Source: Antedon mediterranea
Taxonomy: Eukaryota; Echinodermata; Crinoidea; Comatulida; Antedonidae
DNA: 64,000 bases
NCBI RefSeq assembly: GCF_964355755.1
Contig: NC_092676.1
Span: forward strand, 26,270,288-26,334,287
Direction: 5' to 3'
This document shows positions 33,906 to 45,434 of this stretch, in pieces (the first letter of the stretch is position 1; every line of letters begins with the position of its first letter). The notes beneath the pieces are model-generated. The model searched no databases and was not told the DNA's origin. It saw nothing but the letters and a program-made list of their open reading frames with translations. Made by a program: the position numbers and the translations under genes.

Positions 33906-36501
33906 ATGGAAAACTCATCCACACAGTTGCATTCACACTGCGACTCATGCTTCCAAATGTTCTGCAATGAAAAAGTTCCAGGTTGTGAAATGAAATGGTG
34001 TGAACTGAACTGTGGGGCTTGCTTTCATGCATGCAAGAAAGAAGATCACGGTAATGTCTGCATAAACAAGTGGATTGACTGCGTAAATTCCGGGTACGGT
34101 TGCCCTTTGACAATGCCACGATGGCAGATGATGAAACATATCAAAAGATGTCCAGCTAGCGTTGTTCATTGTACTATGGAATGGAACAGAAGGATCACCA
34201 CATCGAATAGTAAGTTACAACTACCGGAATACTCCGCAAAGAAGGTACACACATCGCAACTTGATTTGGCATTGGCTGTACGAGACCAACAGGTGTTACT
34301 GAAGTCTAAAAAGGATGAGGATTTGAATGCATCAACGGTCTCTCCAACGTCATCTTTCGAAGTTTCGTCACTTGCTAAGAGACTCACAAATTGTTTTTAT
34401 AACGTTAAATGTTCACATTGCCAAGGAAGACAGAAGAGGTTTGAAACACGTTATGGACATCAACATGTACATCATCAGAATGAAACTACTGATAATGGAG
34501 GGTTTATTGCTTGTACTAAAAGAATATCGAATGAAGAACATATAGAAAACATCCCAACGGAGAATGATGAAACTCCCGATAGTAGTAAAGGTAAAAATGG
34601 AATAGTCAACACAAATACATCCTCCACTGGTACATCAAAGGCCAATAAAACCTTAGAACAGTTTAGTAATGGATCAAAGGCCAATAAAACGCAACAAGAA
34701 CCATGCATCGACATTACATTGGAGTCTATGCCAAGATATCAACGAAAACCAAGTTCAATGCATACATTTTTATGTCAAAAGGTGAGTATACAGTACATGA
34801 CAGTGGGACCATGACATGAGGGTGGGACCATGGTTTAACCAAGTGTGTAAATGAATGATTGCAATGGTAATACAATATAGCATATTTACAGTACACAGTT
34901 TTATTTATGTATTTATTTTGTTTATTCCTTCTAGCAGACAGATAGCAGAACACAAACTTAATGTTACAACAAAATGTGATGTGCTCATATATGGACACGA
35001 TGATGTCATATCACTACCATATTTGAGCATATCACTACCATATTTGGACAAACTAGTTTAGTAGTGTAAACAGAGCTTAATGTATTGTCAAAGTATAAAA
35101 CAATAAACCTGTATCTACACCAAGTTCCACATCTAATCTGGATAAAGTGAATGACCCATCCATCGCACCACTGACCAGTCCATCGCACCACCGACCACAC
35201 ATATGTTGTTATATTTTCAAAGAATCATCAATTATAAAATGATAATTTTATTTTTTCTTAGAATTTCCGAAGAGATGAAATAAATAACCACATTCAGAAC
35301 GTACACAGTGAAATTCATGCTGGTCTAAATGGTTGGCTCGAACCACGCTGTCCTCTGGCACAATATGGATGTACCTTCAGCCAACACCGCTTTCATCCAG
35401 AAAAGAAAGGGGCAAAGGTCATTTACAGTCAGGCATTGGAAAGCTTTGGATTGAAGCCAAAACCATTAGGCAGACATCGCAGTTTCATGAGCGATAACAG
35501 TGAAGATGAAGAATTGGAGACAACAAATAACCTGAGGTCAAAAGATCGAAGAGAAAATGTCGCAATAGATTTGGAGAAAGCTAGGTACAATCTGAACGGT
35601 ACTGACTACATTAGTCATCTTCCATTAGAACTACTTCGACACATCGTCAGAATGCTGGATAGCTTCAGTATTTCTTCTTTATCACTGACGTCGCAAGTGT
35701 TTCGTCAAGTTTGTTGTTCCTTGTTGGAAGAAAGAGGAATGGTTGTCCCTCGATGGGTCAAGTTAAATAAATCTTGGGAAATGAAATCCATGGTAAGTGT
35801 TCATTTTTCTGTTTAATTGATGTGTAGGCATCAGAAAATCTGCCGTCAAGAACAATCTAGAGGGAATGGTCAATTTACACAGATGAGCTGTAACGGTAAG
35901 CGGAAAACCGTGGAGCTTGTCCAACATAGAGTCTGTATCTAAGCAAAAACTGTCCGTCATGTGTAAATGCAATAACATAGATTCCATATTTGTATTACTA
36001 TTACCGCTGGTATGTGTAAATTGACCTTTATAAGGTTTTATTCTAATCTTCTAAAATGCATAGCATTTCTGCTTATTGTGTTTTGCATTGCTTAATAGAA
36101 ACCTTTAATTAATTTGTTGGACACAAGCGGTCAAGGGGTTACACCAAGCATCATAACACTTATGTGTCCAGAATCCTACAACAAACCTACAATGTACATG
36201 GCCGTAACAACAAAAATATACCCCTTAGACTTAATGTCTTGACTGTGAAAAACGACCAGTTTGATTGATAATATTACATCATCTATTACAGGTTTGGCAG
36301 TTCTCTACTTCGTTTACTGGCATCTCTTTCTGGAAGTTTGAAGAATCGCATCTTATATCAGAACATTTAAAATCTTGTGAGTACAATAACCGGTTGCTAA
36401 TCAAAAAGCCAGTTCAAGTCATAATCACTAACAGTATTCCTTCTACACAATTGAGACATCTGGATAAAGACGCTGAAGGACCGAAGTGGATGCCACCGTA
36501 A
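33906..36501 (+). CDS. FBXO30: FBXO30/FBXO40-type F-box protein
   Basis: Substrate receptor of an SCF ubiquitin ligase; vertebrates have two descendants of this gene, FBXO30 and FBXO40 (muscle). Three coding exons: 33906-34781, 35262-35792, 36292-36501; 1617 nt, 538 aa, shorter than the about 710-745 aa vertebrate proteins because the middle is short. Residues about 10-90 form a TRAF-type zinc finger (HCDSCF, CELNCGACFHACK, CPLTMPRWQMMKHIKRCPAS, HCTMEWNR). A Ser/Asn-rich linker follows, then the second Cys/His region (FLCQKNFRRDE, HAGLNGWLEPRCPLAQYGC) and the F-box at about 355-400 (ISHLPLELLRHIVRMLDSFS). The C-terminus has VWQFSTSF and a KFEESHLISEHLKSC block. The ATG at 33906 was chosen because a splice acceptor lies just upstream and the protein then begins as in vertebrates. 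Confidence 0.93.
34956..35079. mobile_element. MITE family A, copy 10
   Basis: Core plus right terminal repeat (TAGTGTAAACAGAGCTT); the left repeat is degraded. It lies in intron 1 of the F-box gene coding region. Confidence 0.75.
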
Positions 36502-36634
36502 TTTACTTTTTGTGCAGCTTAAGTCTTCACTACAAATTAATTTTAGAGCATGCTGGCCAAGCTTTGTATCTACTATATATTTGCTTTGTTTTTTATTATT
36601 CGATTGTCATTTTTATGATCTATATTAAGCTGAT

Positions 36635-36873
36635 TACCAGTGATAGGGCGGAGGTTTTTGGCAGAAAAGACCAGTGATAGGGCGGAGGTTTTGGGCAGAA
36701 AAGACCAGTGATAGGGCGGAGGTTTTGGGCAGAAAAGACCAATGATAGGGCGGAGGTTTCGGGCGGAAAAGACCAGTGATAGGGCGGAGGTTTTGGGCGG
36801 AAAAGACCAGTGATAGGGCGGGGTTTTGGGCGGAAAAGACCAGTGATAGGGCGGAGGTTTTGGGCGGAAAAGA
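36635..36873. repeat. 34-bp minisatellite, about seven copies
   Basis: Unit GACCAGTGATAGGGCGGAGG plus TTTTGGGCAGAAAA, with GCAG/GCGG variants; one unit is 2 bp short. GC-rich against an AT-rich background. It starts about 130 bp after the F-box gene stop codon, so probably inside its 3' UTR. Confidence 0.92.
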
Positions 36874-38086
36874 AGATTTTAAATATTTCTACATAGCCTA
36901 CTATGCAGTACAGTAATAATTAGTTTTTTTATATCTTTTAATTTATACTATGTACCAAAAGATTTGGTTAATTAGTCCAACTGACTATGAACTTATTTAA
37001 TTAGTGACTTGTACATTTTCACACCAAAACACCGGGGTGTCTCCAGAGTTTTGCCTTTGGTGTGGAAGGGTTATTACACTATGTACTTAGTCAAGTTGAC
37101 TGACTGAGTAAGTCACTAATTAACTAAGTCCAGCTGACTATGAACTTAGACAAGTTGATTAAGTCTAGTTTATCATTCTCCTTTAAGTCTAGTCAACTAA
37201 CCAATTAACTTAGTACTGTATAGCTGATTGTAGACTATATACACTATACACATTAGGTGATGAAATGTGTTTATTCAGTCCAGCTATAAGTTGGCAATAA
37301 GTTAATTAAGTACAAGACTGCCATTTCTTCTGTCCCCAACCATAATGGAGTGGAAGTTAGCAAAGTCTTACCACCAGTCAGGGGCCTTTCTTAATAATTC
37401 TTGATTAAATTATTTCACCTTCGTAATCACTAATCACATACATTTATAATATGTATATATTTATATAGTAGTAAAAATGCAATATTTCTTGTAAAGTTTC
37501 TATTCTATAAACACTGTATAGTGTACTCAAGGTGTGAAAAAAAAAGCAAGTATTAATTTTTATTTGGTTTTATTTATAAATAACAAAGGCAAAAGTGACA
37601 CATAGAACTATTTATATAATAATGATACAGCTATCGTACTTCCAAATAATTATCTGCGTATTCAGTTTTATTATATCAAAGCAATAGGTTTTTCTGCCTT
37701 GACAGAGTTAGAACATGTTATATATAATTTCTTAAATGTTCAGTAGAAATAGAATGCCACATTTTTATCATTAAAAGAGGATTGACTCAATTAATATATT
37801 GTAAACAAATACAAGAAAGTGAAAAAAGAAAAACATAATATAATTTGGTTAAAATTTGATTCCTCTTTTGTGGAACAGCTCACTTTTAGTTCAAAATTAA
37901 CAGTTGTGAAGATATATCTTGAAATTTCTTCTGCATTTCACTTTTTTTTTATTCAGCCACTTTCCACACAACAAGCACAGTATATATTTTGAAATATATG
38001 TAATAAAAAAATAAACATGTAGAATTAAAATGAGTCAGTTTTGATTTTATGTAAGAAAAATAATATTCAAAAAAAAAAAATGTTCC

Positions 38087-38206
38087 AAAGTTTCGTCTAT
38101 AAAAAAAAAATGATGTGCCCATATGGACATGATGACGTCATATCACTACCATATTTGGGCACATCACACTTTTTTGTCAAACTAGTTTGATAGTGTTCAG
38201 TGAGCC
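38087..38206. mobile_element. MITE family A, copy 11
   Basis: Core and right half good; left terminal repeat eroded to AAGTTTCGTCTAT; right end has lost the last bases (GATAGTGTTCAGTGAGC). Confidence 0.75.
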
Positions 38207-38401
38207 TAACAAAGAAAATGTATATTCTTTGTTAAAATATCTGTTCCTTTAGTTTATTATATTGAAAGATGATGGTTATAAATAGCAGCGAATAACGTCG
38301 TGCGAATGTCATTCTCTTTATCCGATTGTCCCGAAGTTTCCCCGTATTCTCTGTTTTATATACGTGAAAGGAGTTTTACTCAGTTGCATCCGTTTGCTCG
38401 T

Positions 38402-38603
38402 AAAGCCTGTTTTCCTGTCGACAATAATCGGTGATCTTCTACGTAAACATTGAAATGGTAACGATTTACAGGAAAAGGTACTCGCTATTATCATTTCAAC
38501 TTGATCGTTTTCAAACGATCGTCGTTGAACTTGTAACGATTAACGATGATAGCGTCGATTAACGATGATAGCGTCGACTAACGTCGACAGGAAAACAGCC
38601 TTA
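38402..38603. mobile_element. Non-autonomous element with 21-bp TIRs
   Basis: AAAGCCTGTTTTCCTGTCGA at the left pairs with TCGACAGGAAAACAGCCTTA at the right. The interior repeats TAACGATGATAGCGTCGA. About 200 bp, immediately downstream of the RFX4 stop codon, so within its 3' UTR or just beyond. Confidence 0.75.
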
Positions 38604-38644
38604 AACAAAATTCCATTATCTCAATATTGTTCTGGCGAATTCCT

Positions 38645-41600
38645 TTACGAGTATGTATTTGGAAATAAAGGCATATTATTACTATTAGTAGATGTCATAT
38701 TTCTTTCAAATGGTAACTGATACATATTTCTGTCCTTCGGCGAATTGTTTCTCGTAATCTGATGAGTTTTCTTTTTTCTCTCTCTTTTCCTTAACGAAGA
38801 TGATGAATCTGAGAAACCATGCTGATACAGTTGTCGTACAGAATTTGTCGAACTGGTATCGGTCTATGAGAAAAATAATACAGTTTTTTTATTTTCGTTA
38901 TTTTCGCCATTTGTCCCACGAGGCTGCACAATTATTATTATTGTATAGGTCTATTAATACAAAAATTGTGTGATTAAAAAGGTGGTAAGTCAAAATTGGC
39001 GTTCTGTAAGACTAACTTGTAGGTAGGCTAATAAATAAATTACAGGTTTATGCGCATTAAAATGCTGATGAAATGGTACCTAATTTTGTTACAGGGGCGT
39101 ATATTTATTGGTGTTGAAAATGAAGCTAGCTGCGTTCGCTTTTGAACGCAGCACACAACGCAGTACACAAAACGGAAGAAGTGCGCACCGCAAATAATTT
39201 CGATCATGGAACTGTCGCTTGTGATTGGTTAGCTCACTTACGTTATGTTGCGTCCAAATGGAAACTAATTATAATAAACCGTACAATGATTTACCTGGTT
39301 TGAATGTGAATGATAGAACGCATCATAAATGATGTCACTCATTACTGGTTTATTGAATTGCTCATGTGAAACATAGTTGCTACCGCGTTCGTTACTTGGT
39401 GAAATGTTATCAACTTGTTCCAATATATTTTTACTTTCAAAGACATTTGGGGGGAAAAGATTGTTGGAATACGGTGAACTGTATGACGTGTCAAAAGTAT
39501 CTGGCACTGATTGCTTTTCTGTAAATAAAGTTAAAAACATGTTTTTTCAGGAAAGACGTATATGTCTGTCCACAATTTAGTCCAGTTGCTTGATGAAGCG
39601 TGTTAATTTTTTTTTCATACGCATCCAACAGCGAGGAATAAATTATGGATAAACTATTTATTCATTTATCATGCTTTAAACTAAGTCTCACTTGAGGCTT
39701 AGGGAGTGGAGTCTGCACTAGGTCAGGATTGAACCCCGGAATTTGGGATTGGAGGGCAAGCATGTTAACCACCAAGCTATCCTTACCTACAAATGTTTGT
39801 CGTTTGAGTCCTTCCTTCATATCGTCTGCTCTTGATTGGGCCAATAGCATTCCAATAGTGTATGTGACGTAGTCATCAAACATCAAATGTATTAAATGAT
39901 AAGATCCTAATAAACAAAATAATACATATACACGTAATTACAATAAGAATGATTTGTGAGACAAGCGTTACGAGTAAAAGATTGATCAAAAACATACCAA
40001 AACTGGGAGCACTGTGTAAGGTAAGGTCACGTATGATTCGCGTACTGACACTGGACCAGTTTAATAAAAAGCACCTTGCGAGTTTTTGTAACTTCTGAGA
40101 ACTTTCTGTTGATGGCTAAAAGATTTTTAAGAAAAATTATTATTACTTACTTATTTATTTATGCCTACTTACTTACTTAGGCCTATTTATTTTTGTTTTT
40201 ACAGAAACATTGAAATATTAATATATATTCTCTAGATTCTTAAGATTCAATATTTCGACAATGTGTTTAATAAAACAAATTGGCCCGTAGACCTACTGTA
40301 TATTGTACTTTTTGTTTATTTTTACTGTATTTGTACACCATACCTGGACAATACATCTTTTTATAATTGAATCCAGCCATTCTGTGTATGCCTCTATCGA
40401 TGCATGCTCATCCAGTAAGCATCCAAATTCTTGATAAACTAATAAAAAAGACAAAAATCTTTATAAGAATGAAATGGCAGAAACTTTTTAGTTCACGATG
40501 TGGCACGTTTATAGTATTACTCCGCCAAATTGCAGACTACATGATCGGGACTATTGACCAATCAGATCAATGGATTTTTTGGTTAGCAGTCTGGCGATTT
40601 TTTTGACTGTACATGGGAGCATAAGCGAGTCAAAATGGTGAGTAATATACTGTTTTTGTAATGTTTATATACACAATACATGTATATTATATTTGTTATG
40701 TTATTTAAGATACAAAATATGTAGTCAAATTTAGATTTAGGTAGTTATATAACTATAGATGACTAGATTTTGCTAGGCCTCTGCTTAGATTGTTCACGTA
40801 CGCGTAGCGTGCTTAGCGGCTCGAGCATGGTCTTACTTACCATTTTTCTGAGCTTAGCCTAGCAATTCTGTTTCTTCGCACTTATGTAGGCCTACTAATG
40901 TGCTTATTTTATATGTTATATTTTCAATGTTATTTAAAACACATTGAATGTATTCATAGGACAAATTAGTTAATTAAATAGTAGGCCTGGCTACTAGAAT
41001 GTGCTAGGCCTCTTCCAAATTCTAGGCCTACATGCGTCGTACTTTTAGCGCCTCTCTGTGGGTGAGGCCGCTGATCTTATCGAATCACTGGGTGTAGCCT
41101 AGTTAAAATAATTTAGAGCTACTGTTTGCTGACAGTCAGACAGTATAATCGTTGTAACACTTACTATCATTGATTAATACCACTGTATCTTCACATCTCT
41201 GTTCGCCTAATGTGTACATAGTCTGTTGTAAGATGTCTGGAAAGTCTACAAGTTCCCAATCCTCTAACATTTGAGATACTATATCAGAATTATTGATTAC
41301 AGTCTTTGACGCCTGTAATACAACAAACAAAATAATAAGAAAACAATACTGCTGCTTTAGTATGTCAATCTTTCTGTACCTTTATGGTACAAAGGTAAAT
41401 AATGTGTTTGTGTTTAACTACGTCGTATTTAAGATGTATTTATTCATGCCCTATAACCCACTGTTATTTATGTTAATGTAGACTTACCTGGCATAGATGA
41501 TTAAGTGAAGTTTGAAGCTTTAATAGTTCCGTGAACCCCTTTGAAACTAAAAAATAAATCAAATATTATACACACTTATAATTATCTTCAAAATAATCGA

Positions 41601-44600
41601 ACATATTATTATATGTGACTTAGGTGTAGGATCTTTCAGCGGGTTATGCGTAGAGTTGGAGTGTAAAAGTTTAGTTTGTGTCAACGAATTGTTCGAGAAA
41701 ATAAAACGTTTTTCAGGGGAAAAAAAGAACATAAGAGTGTCATTTTCATGCATCGGCTTCACATTCCTTGAGACCCTAGATTTACCTTGAAATTTAACCG
41801 ATCTTAAGTTCTCTGGTAGATTACTGAGGGAGAATTTCAGCCAGTCATCAAGCTCGTATGCAAATTTCCGAATCACCTGTGTCAGGCTATCTGGTAGAGC
41901 TTGCACTACAGACGGCATCAGAACGCTTGCTATGGCCTGTAAGATTAGAATTAGGAGAACATAAAGCTCTGTCTACACTATCAAACTAGATTTAAAATGT
42001 GTGATGTGCCCAAATATGGTGGTGATATGCCCAAAATGGTAGTGATATGACATCATCATGTCCATTATAGGCACATTTTTTTTGTCACGTTCAGTTTAAT
42101 AGTGTAGATAGAGCTTTAAAATAAGAATGTTATAAATGTGTTCTTAATGTTTACTTTTTGAATCCCATTATTGTTTGTGTATTGCAAATTACCGATTGAA
42201 TTTGCGATTGTTTTGTCTTAGCGTTTTGTGGCGTGAGGCCCCATTTATTTTCAGCATAATATGCTGATTCAGGTTATCTTCATTACACAAGGTTCAATAC
42301 AAACATTAAATTACCAAAATACCTTGTATAGAATTGAATCGCAAACGCCGACAATATTAACGACGGCAGTCGAACCAAGTATTGGTACAATGTGGGATGG
42401 CATTCCTTGCCAGAAATGAAGTAAATAGCTCTGAACTTCGTCAAAATTAGCTCGTATTACAGTATCCAATATTCGTTGACAGTGTGTTCTGTACATCATG
42501 ATGAACGTTGAAACCTGTAGTTAATGTATACAATGTTATCACAATTGTTTTCATCATAATCATTATTGTCATCATCATTATCATCATCATCCTATGTCAT
42601 CATCATCATCATAATGTCATCATCATCATCACCATCACCATCATCATGTCATCATCAATCATCACCTTCATCCACCATCATCATCTTCACCACCGTCATT
42701 ATGTCATCATCATCTTCACCACCATCATCTTCACCACCATCATTATGTCATCATCATCTTCACCATCATCATCTTCACCACCATCATTATGTCATCATCA
42801 TCTTCACCATCATCATCTTCACCACCATCATTATGTCATCATCATCTTCACCATCATCATCTTCACCACCATCATTATGTCATCATCATCTTCACCATCA
42901 TAATAATAATAGTTCATTCTTATATACAGTAGCGCTCTACAAGCAAGCTTCTCTAAGCGCTGAACATTATTCCCCAGTCATTTTTTGGATCAAACACGTA
43001 TGGAAACATACTCCCATAATGCAGCTAGTAATCAGCGCAAAGTTGTGTCTTGATCTAACCGGGTACCCATTTACACACCTTCATCTTCACCATCATCATC
43101 ACCATCATCATCTTCACCACCACCATATGTCATCATCATCTTCACCATCATCATCTTCACCACCATCATATGTCATCATCATCTTCACCATCATCATCTT
43201 CACCATCATCATCATCACCATCATCATCTTCACCACCACCACCATAATGTCATCATCATCTTCACCATCATCATCTTCACCACCACCATAATGTCATCAT
43301 CATCTTCACCATCATCATCTTTACCACCATCATAATGTCATCATCATCTTCACCACCACCATCATCAGCTTCACCAGCACCACCCTAATAATTATTAGCG
43401 AATTATATTCACCAATTTCGCCTTTACGCCATTTTATTAATACAGTGATCGTCAATTGCTAACTTAATTAATTACTATTAAAAAAATAAACAACCTTGGT
43501 TTCGGATACATTTGGTGGTAGAACGATATCTTTTATATCTGGAAATTCTGGCAGAAGAGTTCCGAGCTTCGATCGAGGTGAGTAAGCAATGTTTTGTTTT
43601 CCTGAATCCTTCTTGGTTGATTCACTCCCAACACTAAAATGAAAATGATAAATAATGACGCAAATTCTTAATCTTATCTGTTATTTCAATGCTGTGATCT
43701 TGAGTTAATTTCACTTCGTGGGTTTTTTACGCATACCTATACCAATTAAACACAATCTGTTGTCGAATATGCTACAATGGAATTATGCTTGTAAGTGACA
43801 ATGAATTGTGATGCAAAACGAAAAAAAATCCTACCCTGTTACACCGTTCTTTGAATAAACAGCTTCGTAATACGCTGACGATTCTCGAATGGCTATACCA
43901 TAATAATGATACCTAAATTAAAACAATATATTATATTCTTCATCATAAATACCTATGTTTTATATACACACTCACAACACAATCATATTGATTGTTGTGA
44001 CTTCCACCAATACAATTATAATGATGGCTCAGAGGAAAAGAGAATTGAAATAACGAACATTAGTATTAATATAATGATATTGTTTCTTACTTGGACTGGC
44101 CTCTTGTTCCTAAACGTCTTGTAGTTAGTTGAGAAAATTGTTGACGTATAATCTAATGAAGAAAAAACGGTAAATTTAGCAATGATTTGGCTTAAGTGCT
44201 ATTTATTAGTAATGTAATGTAATGTTGTTGCTGAGAGAAAAAACAGAAAAAAATTACAAACAAAAAAGATGGGTTTTTAAGAGTTTTTAAAAGATCTTGC
44301 TTAGACACCCGAGTCCAATAACAAACTTGGGATCGGAATTTTCAAATTTTTCGAAACTGTAGTTCAACTCTTAGGAGAACATTCAACTTTTTATGAGACC
44401 CACACAAGTAAAACGTGAGATTACCTTTCCAAAACTGGCAGCGTTCACGGGTACCGTGTCTGTTTTCTCACAGAAATCTAAATAATGCAAATATAACGAA
44501 CTTCTCGGGATGCACACTCCTTGCGCGAGTTCGTAGTTTTCATCAAGCCACTCGAGGGTTAGCGGCGTGGAATGTGGCTTGCTTCCTTTGGACCTACGCC

Positions 44601-45434
44601 TTTGTACCTCTACAGAAAGATTAAATAAACGTCTTGTTTAGTGAAGCTCTCTGTCCACACTATCAAACTTTATGTGACAACAAAATGTGATGTGACCATA
44701 TCACTACCATATTTGGGGATATCAATACCATATTTGAGCACACCACACTTTTTTTTGTCAAACTAGTTTGATAGTGTAGACAGAGCTTAACGCATGTGGG
44801 TTTAACTGCATCAAACAGAACTTAGTTCCCACAAACCCATTATAATTACACCGAGCATCTAGCATTGTCTTCTTGTTTACACGCAGATTCTACGTTTAAC
44901 ACCTTCAACAAAACCTTAGTGTAAGGATAAGCATTCTAACCCTGCGCTAAGGGGCTAACATTCTTTAATATCCATGAGAAAGAAACTCAATTCAACTCTT
45001 CAATTGTCATTTTTGTCATCAAGGAGTACCATTAGGCACCTGTATATACATATAAGTTTCATTGTATTTATTAAAGTTTAACAAAATTATTTTTGTTACT
45101 CCAAATCATGTTTAAACAAATTTGCTGTCGTTAATATAAATTAAAGATTAATCACAATATTTAATTTGCGGTTAGTGTTCGTTAAAAAAAAACACGAAAA
45201 GCGAAAAGAGAAAAAAACAGCATCCGCATGCTTCTTGTATATATTAATTTGTTTACAAAATACAGGATTTTTTTGATTTCAAATCAATATGATCAATATG
45301 AATCAATAATAATCAATATGATCAATAAGAATCAATAATAATCAATATTATTAATAATCACATATTAATAATCATATCAATATAATAATATAAATATAAA
45401 TATTATTATTACCTTTGAATGCCTCGAGCTCCAT
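38645..45434 (-). CDS. RFX4: RFX4, winged-helix transcription factor
   Basis: RFX factors bind X-box motifs; RFX4 works in neural and ciliary gene programmes. Fourteen coding exons, 1812 nt, 603 aa (human about 735): 45434-45413, 44609-44425, 44152-44091, 43912-43835, 43633-43495, 42514-42323, 41936-41786, 41546-41488, 41312-41165, 40438-40344, 40115-39998, 39906-39787, 39518-39295, 38863-38645. The RFX DNA-binding domain (about 19-105) has [33 protein letters not shown] and [19 protein letters not shown]. The extended dimerisation region follows: [117 protein letters not shown] and [11 protein letters not shown] point to RFX4 rather than RFX6. The last two exons (Ser/Asn-rich, then basic) are lineage-specific. 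The short start MELEAFK lacks the longer human isoform's N-terminus. Confidence 0.95.
39115..39275. mobile_element. Diverged family B-like MITE
   Basis: Shares CGCTTGTGATTGGTTAGCTCA and the TTGCGTCCAAATGGAAAC end with the family B palindromes at 13918 and 55313, but the left half has diverged. It is in the last RFX4 intron. Confidence 0.55.
39645..39781 (-). repeat. tRNA-headed SINE abutting an RFX4 splice donor
   Basis: The minus strand reads TAGCTTGGTGGTTAACATGC (A box), then CGGGGTTCAATCCTGAC (B box), a short body and an AATGAATAAATAG tail. Its head begins about six bases inside the intron after exon 39906-39787. Confidence 0.8.
41964..42116. mobile_element. MITE family A, copy 12
   Basis: Complete copy with both ends. 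Its edge is 27 bp upstream of the 3' splice site of RFX4 exon 41936-41786, inside the region that usually holds the branch point. Confidence 0.88.
42545..42900. repeat. CATCAT/CTTCAC satellite, first block
   Basis: Hierarchical repeat of ATC trinucleotides grouped into units such as CATCATCTTCACCACCATCA with ATTATGTCATCATCATCTTC. It lies in the RFX4 intron between exons 43633-43495 and 42514-42323, starting about 30 bp upstream of the latter's acceptor. The reading frames it opens are low-complexity artefacts. Confidence 0.95.
42901..43079. mobile_element. Unrelated 180-bp insert splitting the satellite
   Basis: Non-repetitive sequence (AGCGCTCTACAAGC.. to ..CGGGTACCCATTTACAC) between two blocks of the same satellite. 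The abrupt edges indicate insertion of a retroelement fragment or gene conversion; the source family was not identified. Confidence 0.5.
43080..43385. repeat. CATCAT/CTTCAC satellite, second block
   Basis: Same units as the first block, mixed with CACCACCACCATAATGTCAT variants, ending about 110 bp before the RFX4 exon at 43495. Confidence 0.95.
44644..44788. mobile_element. MITE family A, copy 13
   Basis: Both ends present (AAGCTCTCTGTCCACACTATC with a 2-bp duplication at the left). It lies in RFX4 intron 1, 35 bp upstream of the acceptor for the exon that opens the DNA-binding domain. Confidence 0.88.

Larger units (their letters stand above)
36874..38644. other. Intergenic between convergent F-box gene and RFX4; 3' UTRs and MITEs
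   Basis: AT-rich, no coding signal. It contains diverged CTAATTA/AGTCAACTTG-type repeats (36965-37200) with a short inverted repeat around AATTAGTGACTT, plus the elements listed separately. Confidence 0.5.

Noticed and set aside
42508-43291. Long open frames rich in His/Ser/Ile (131 and 241 codons)
   Set aside because: They are translations of the CATCAT/CTTCAC satellite in an RFX4 intron; open in several frames because the repeat lacks stops.
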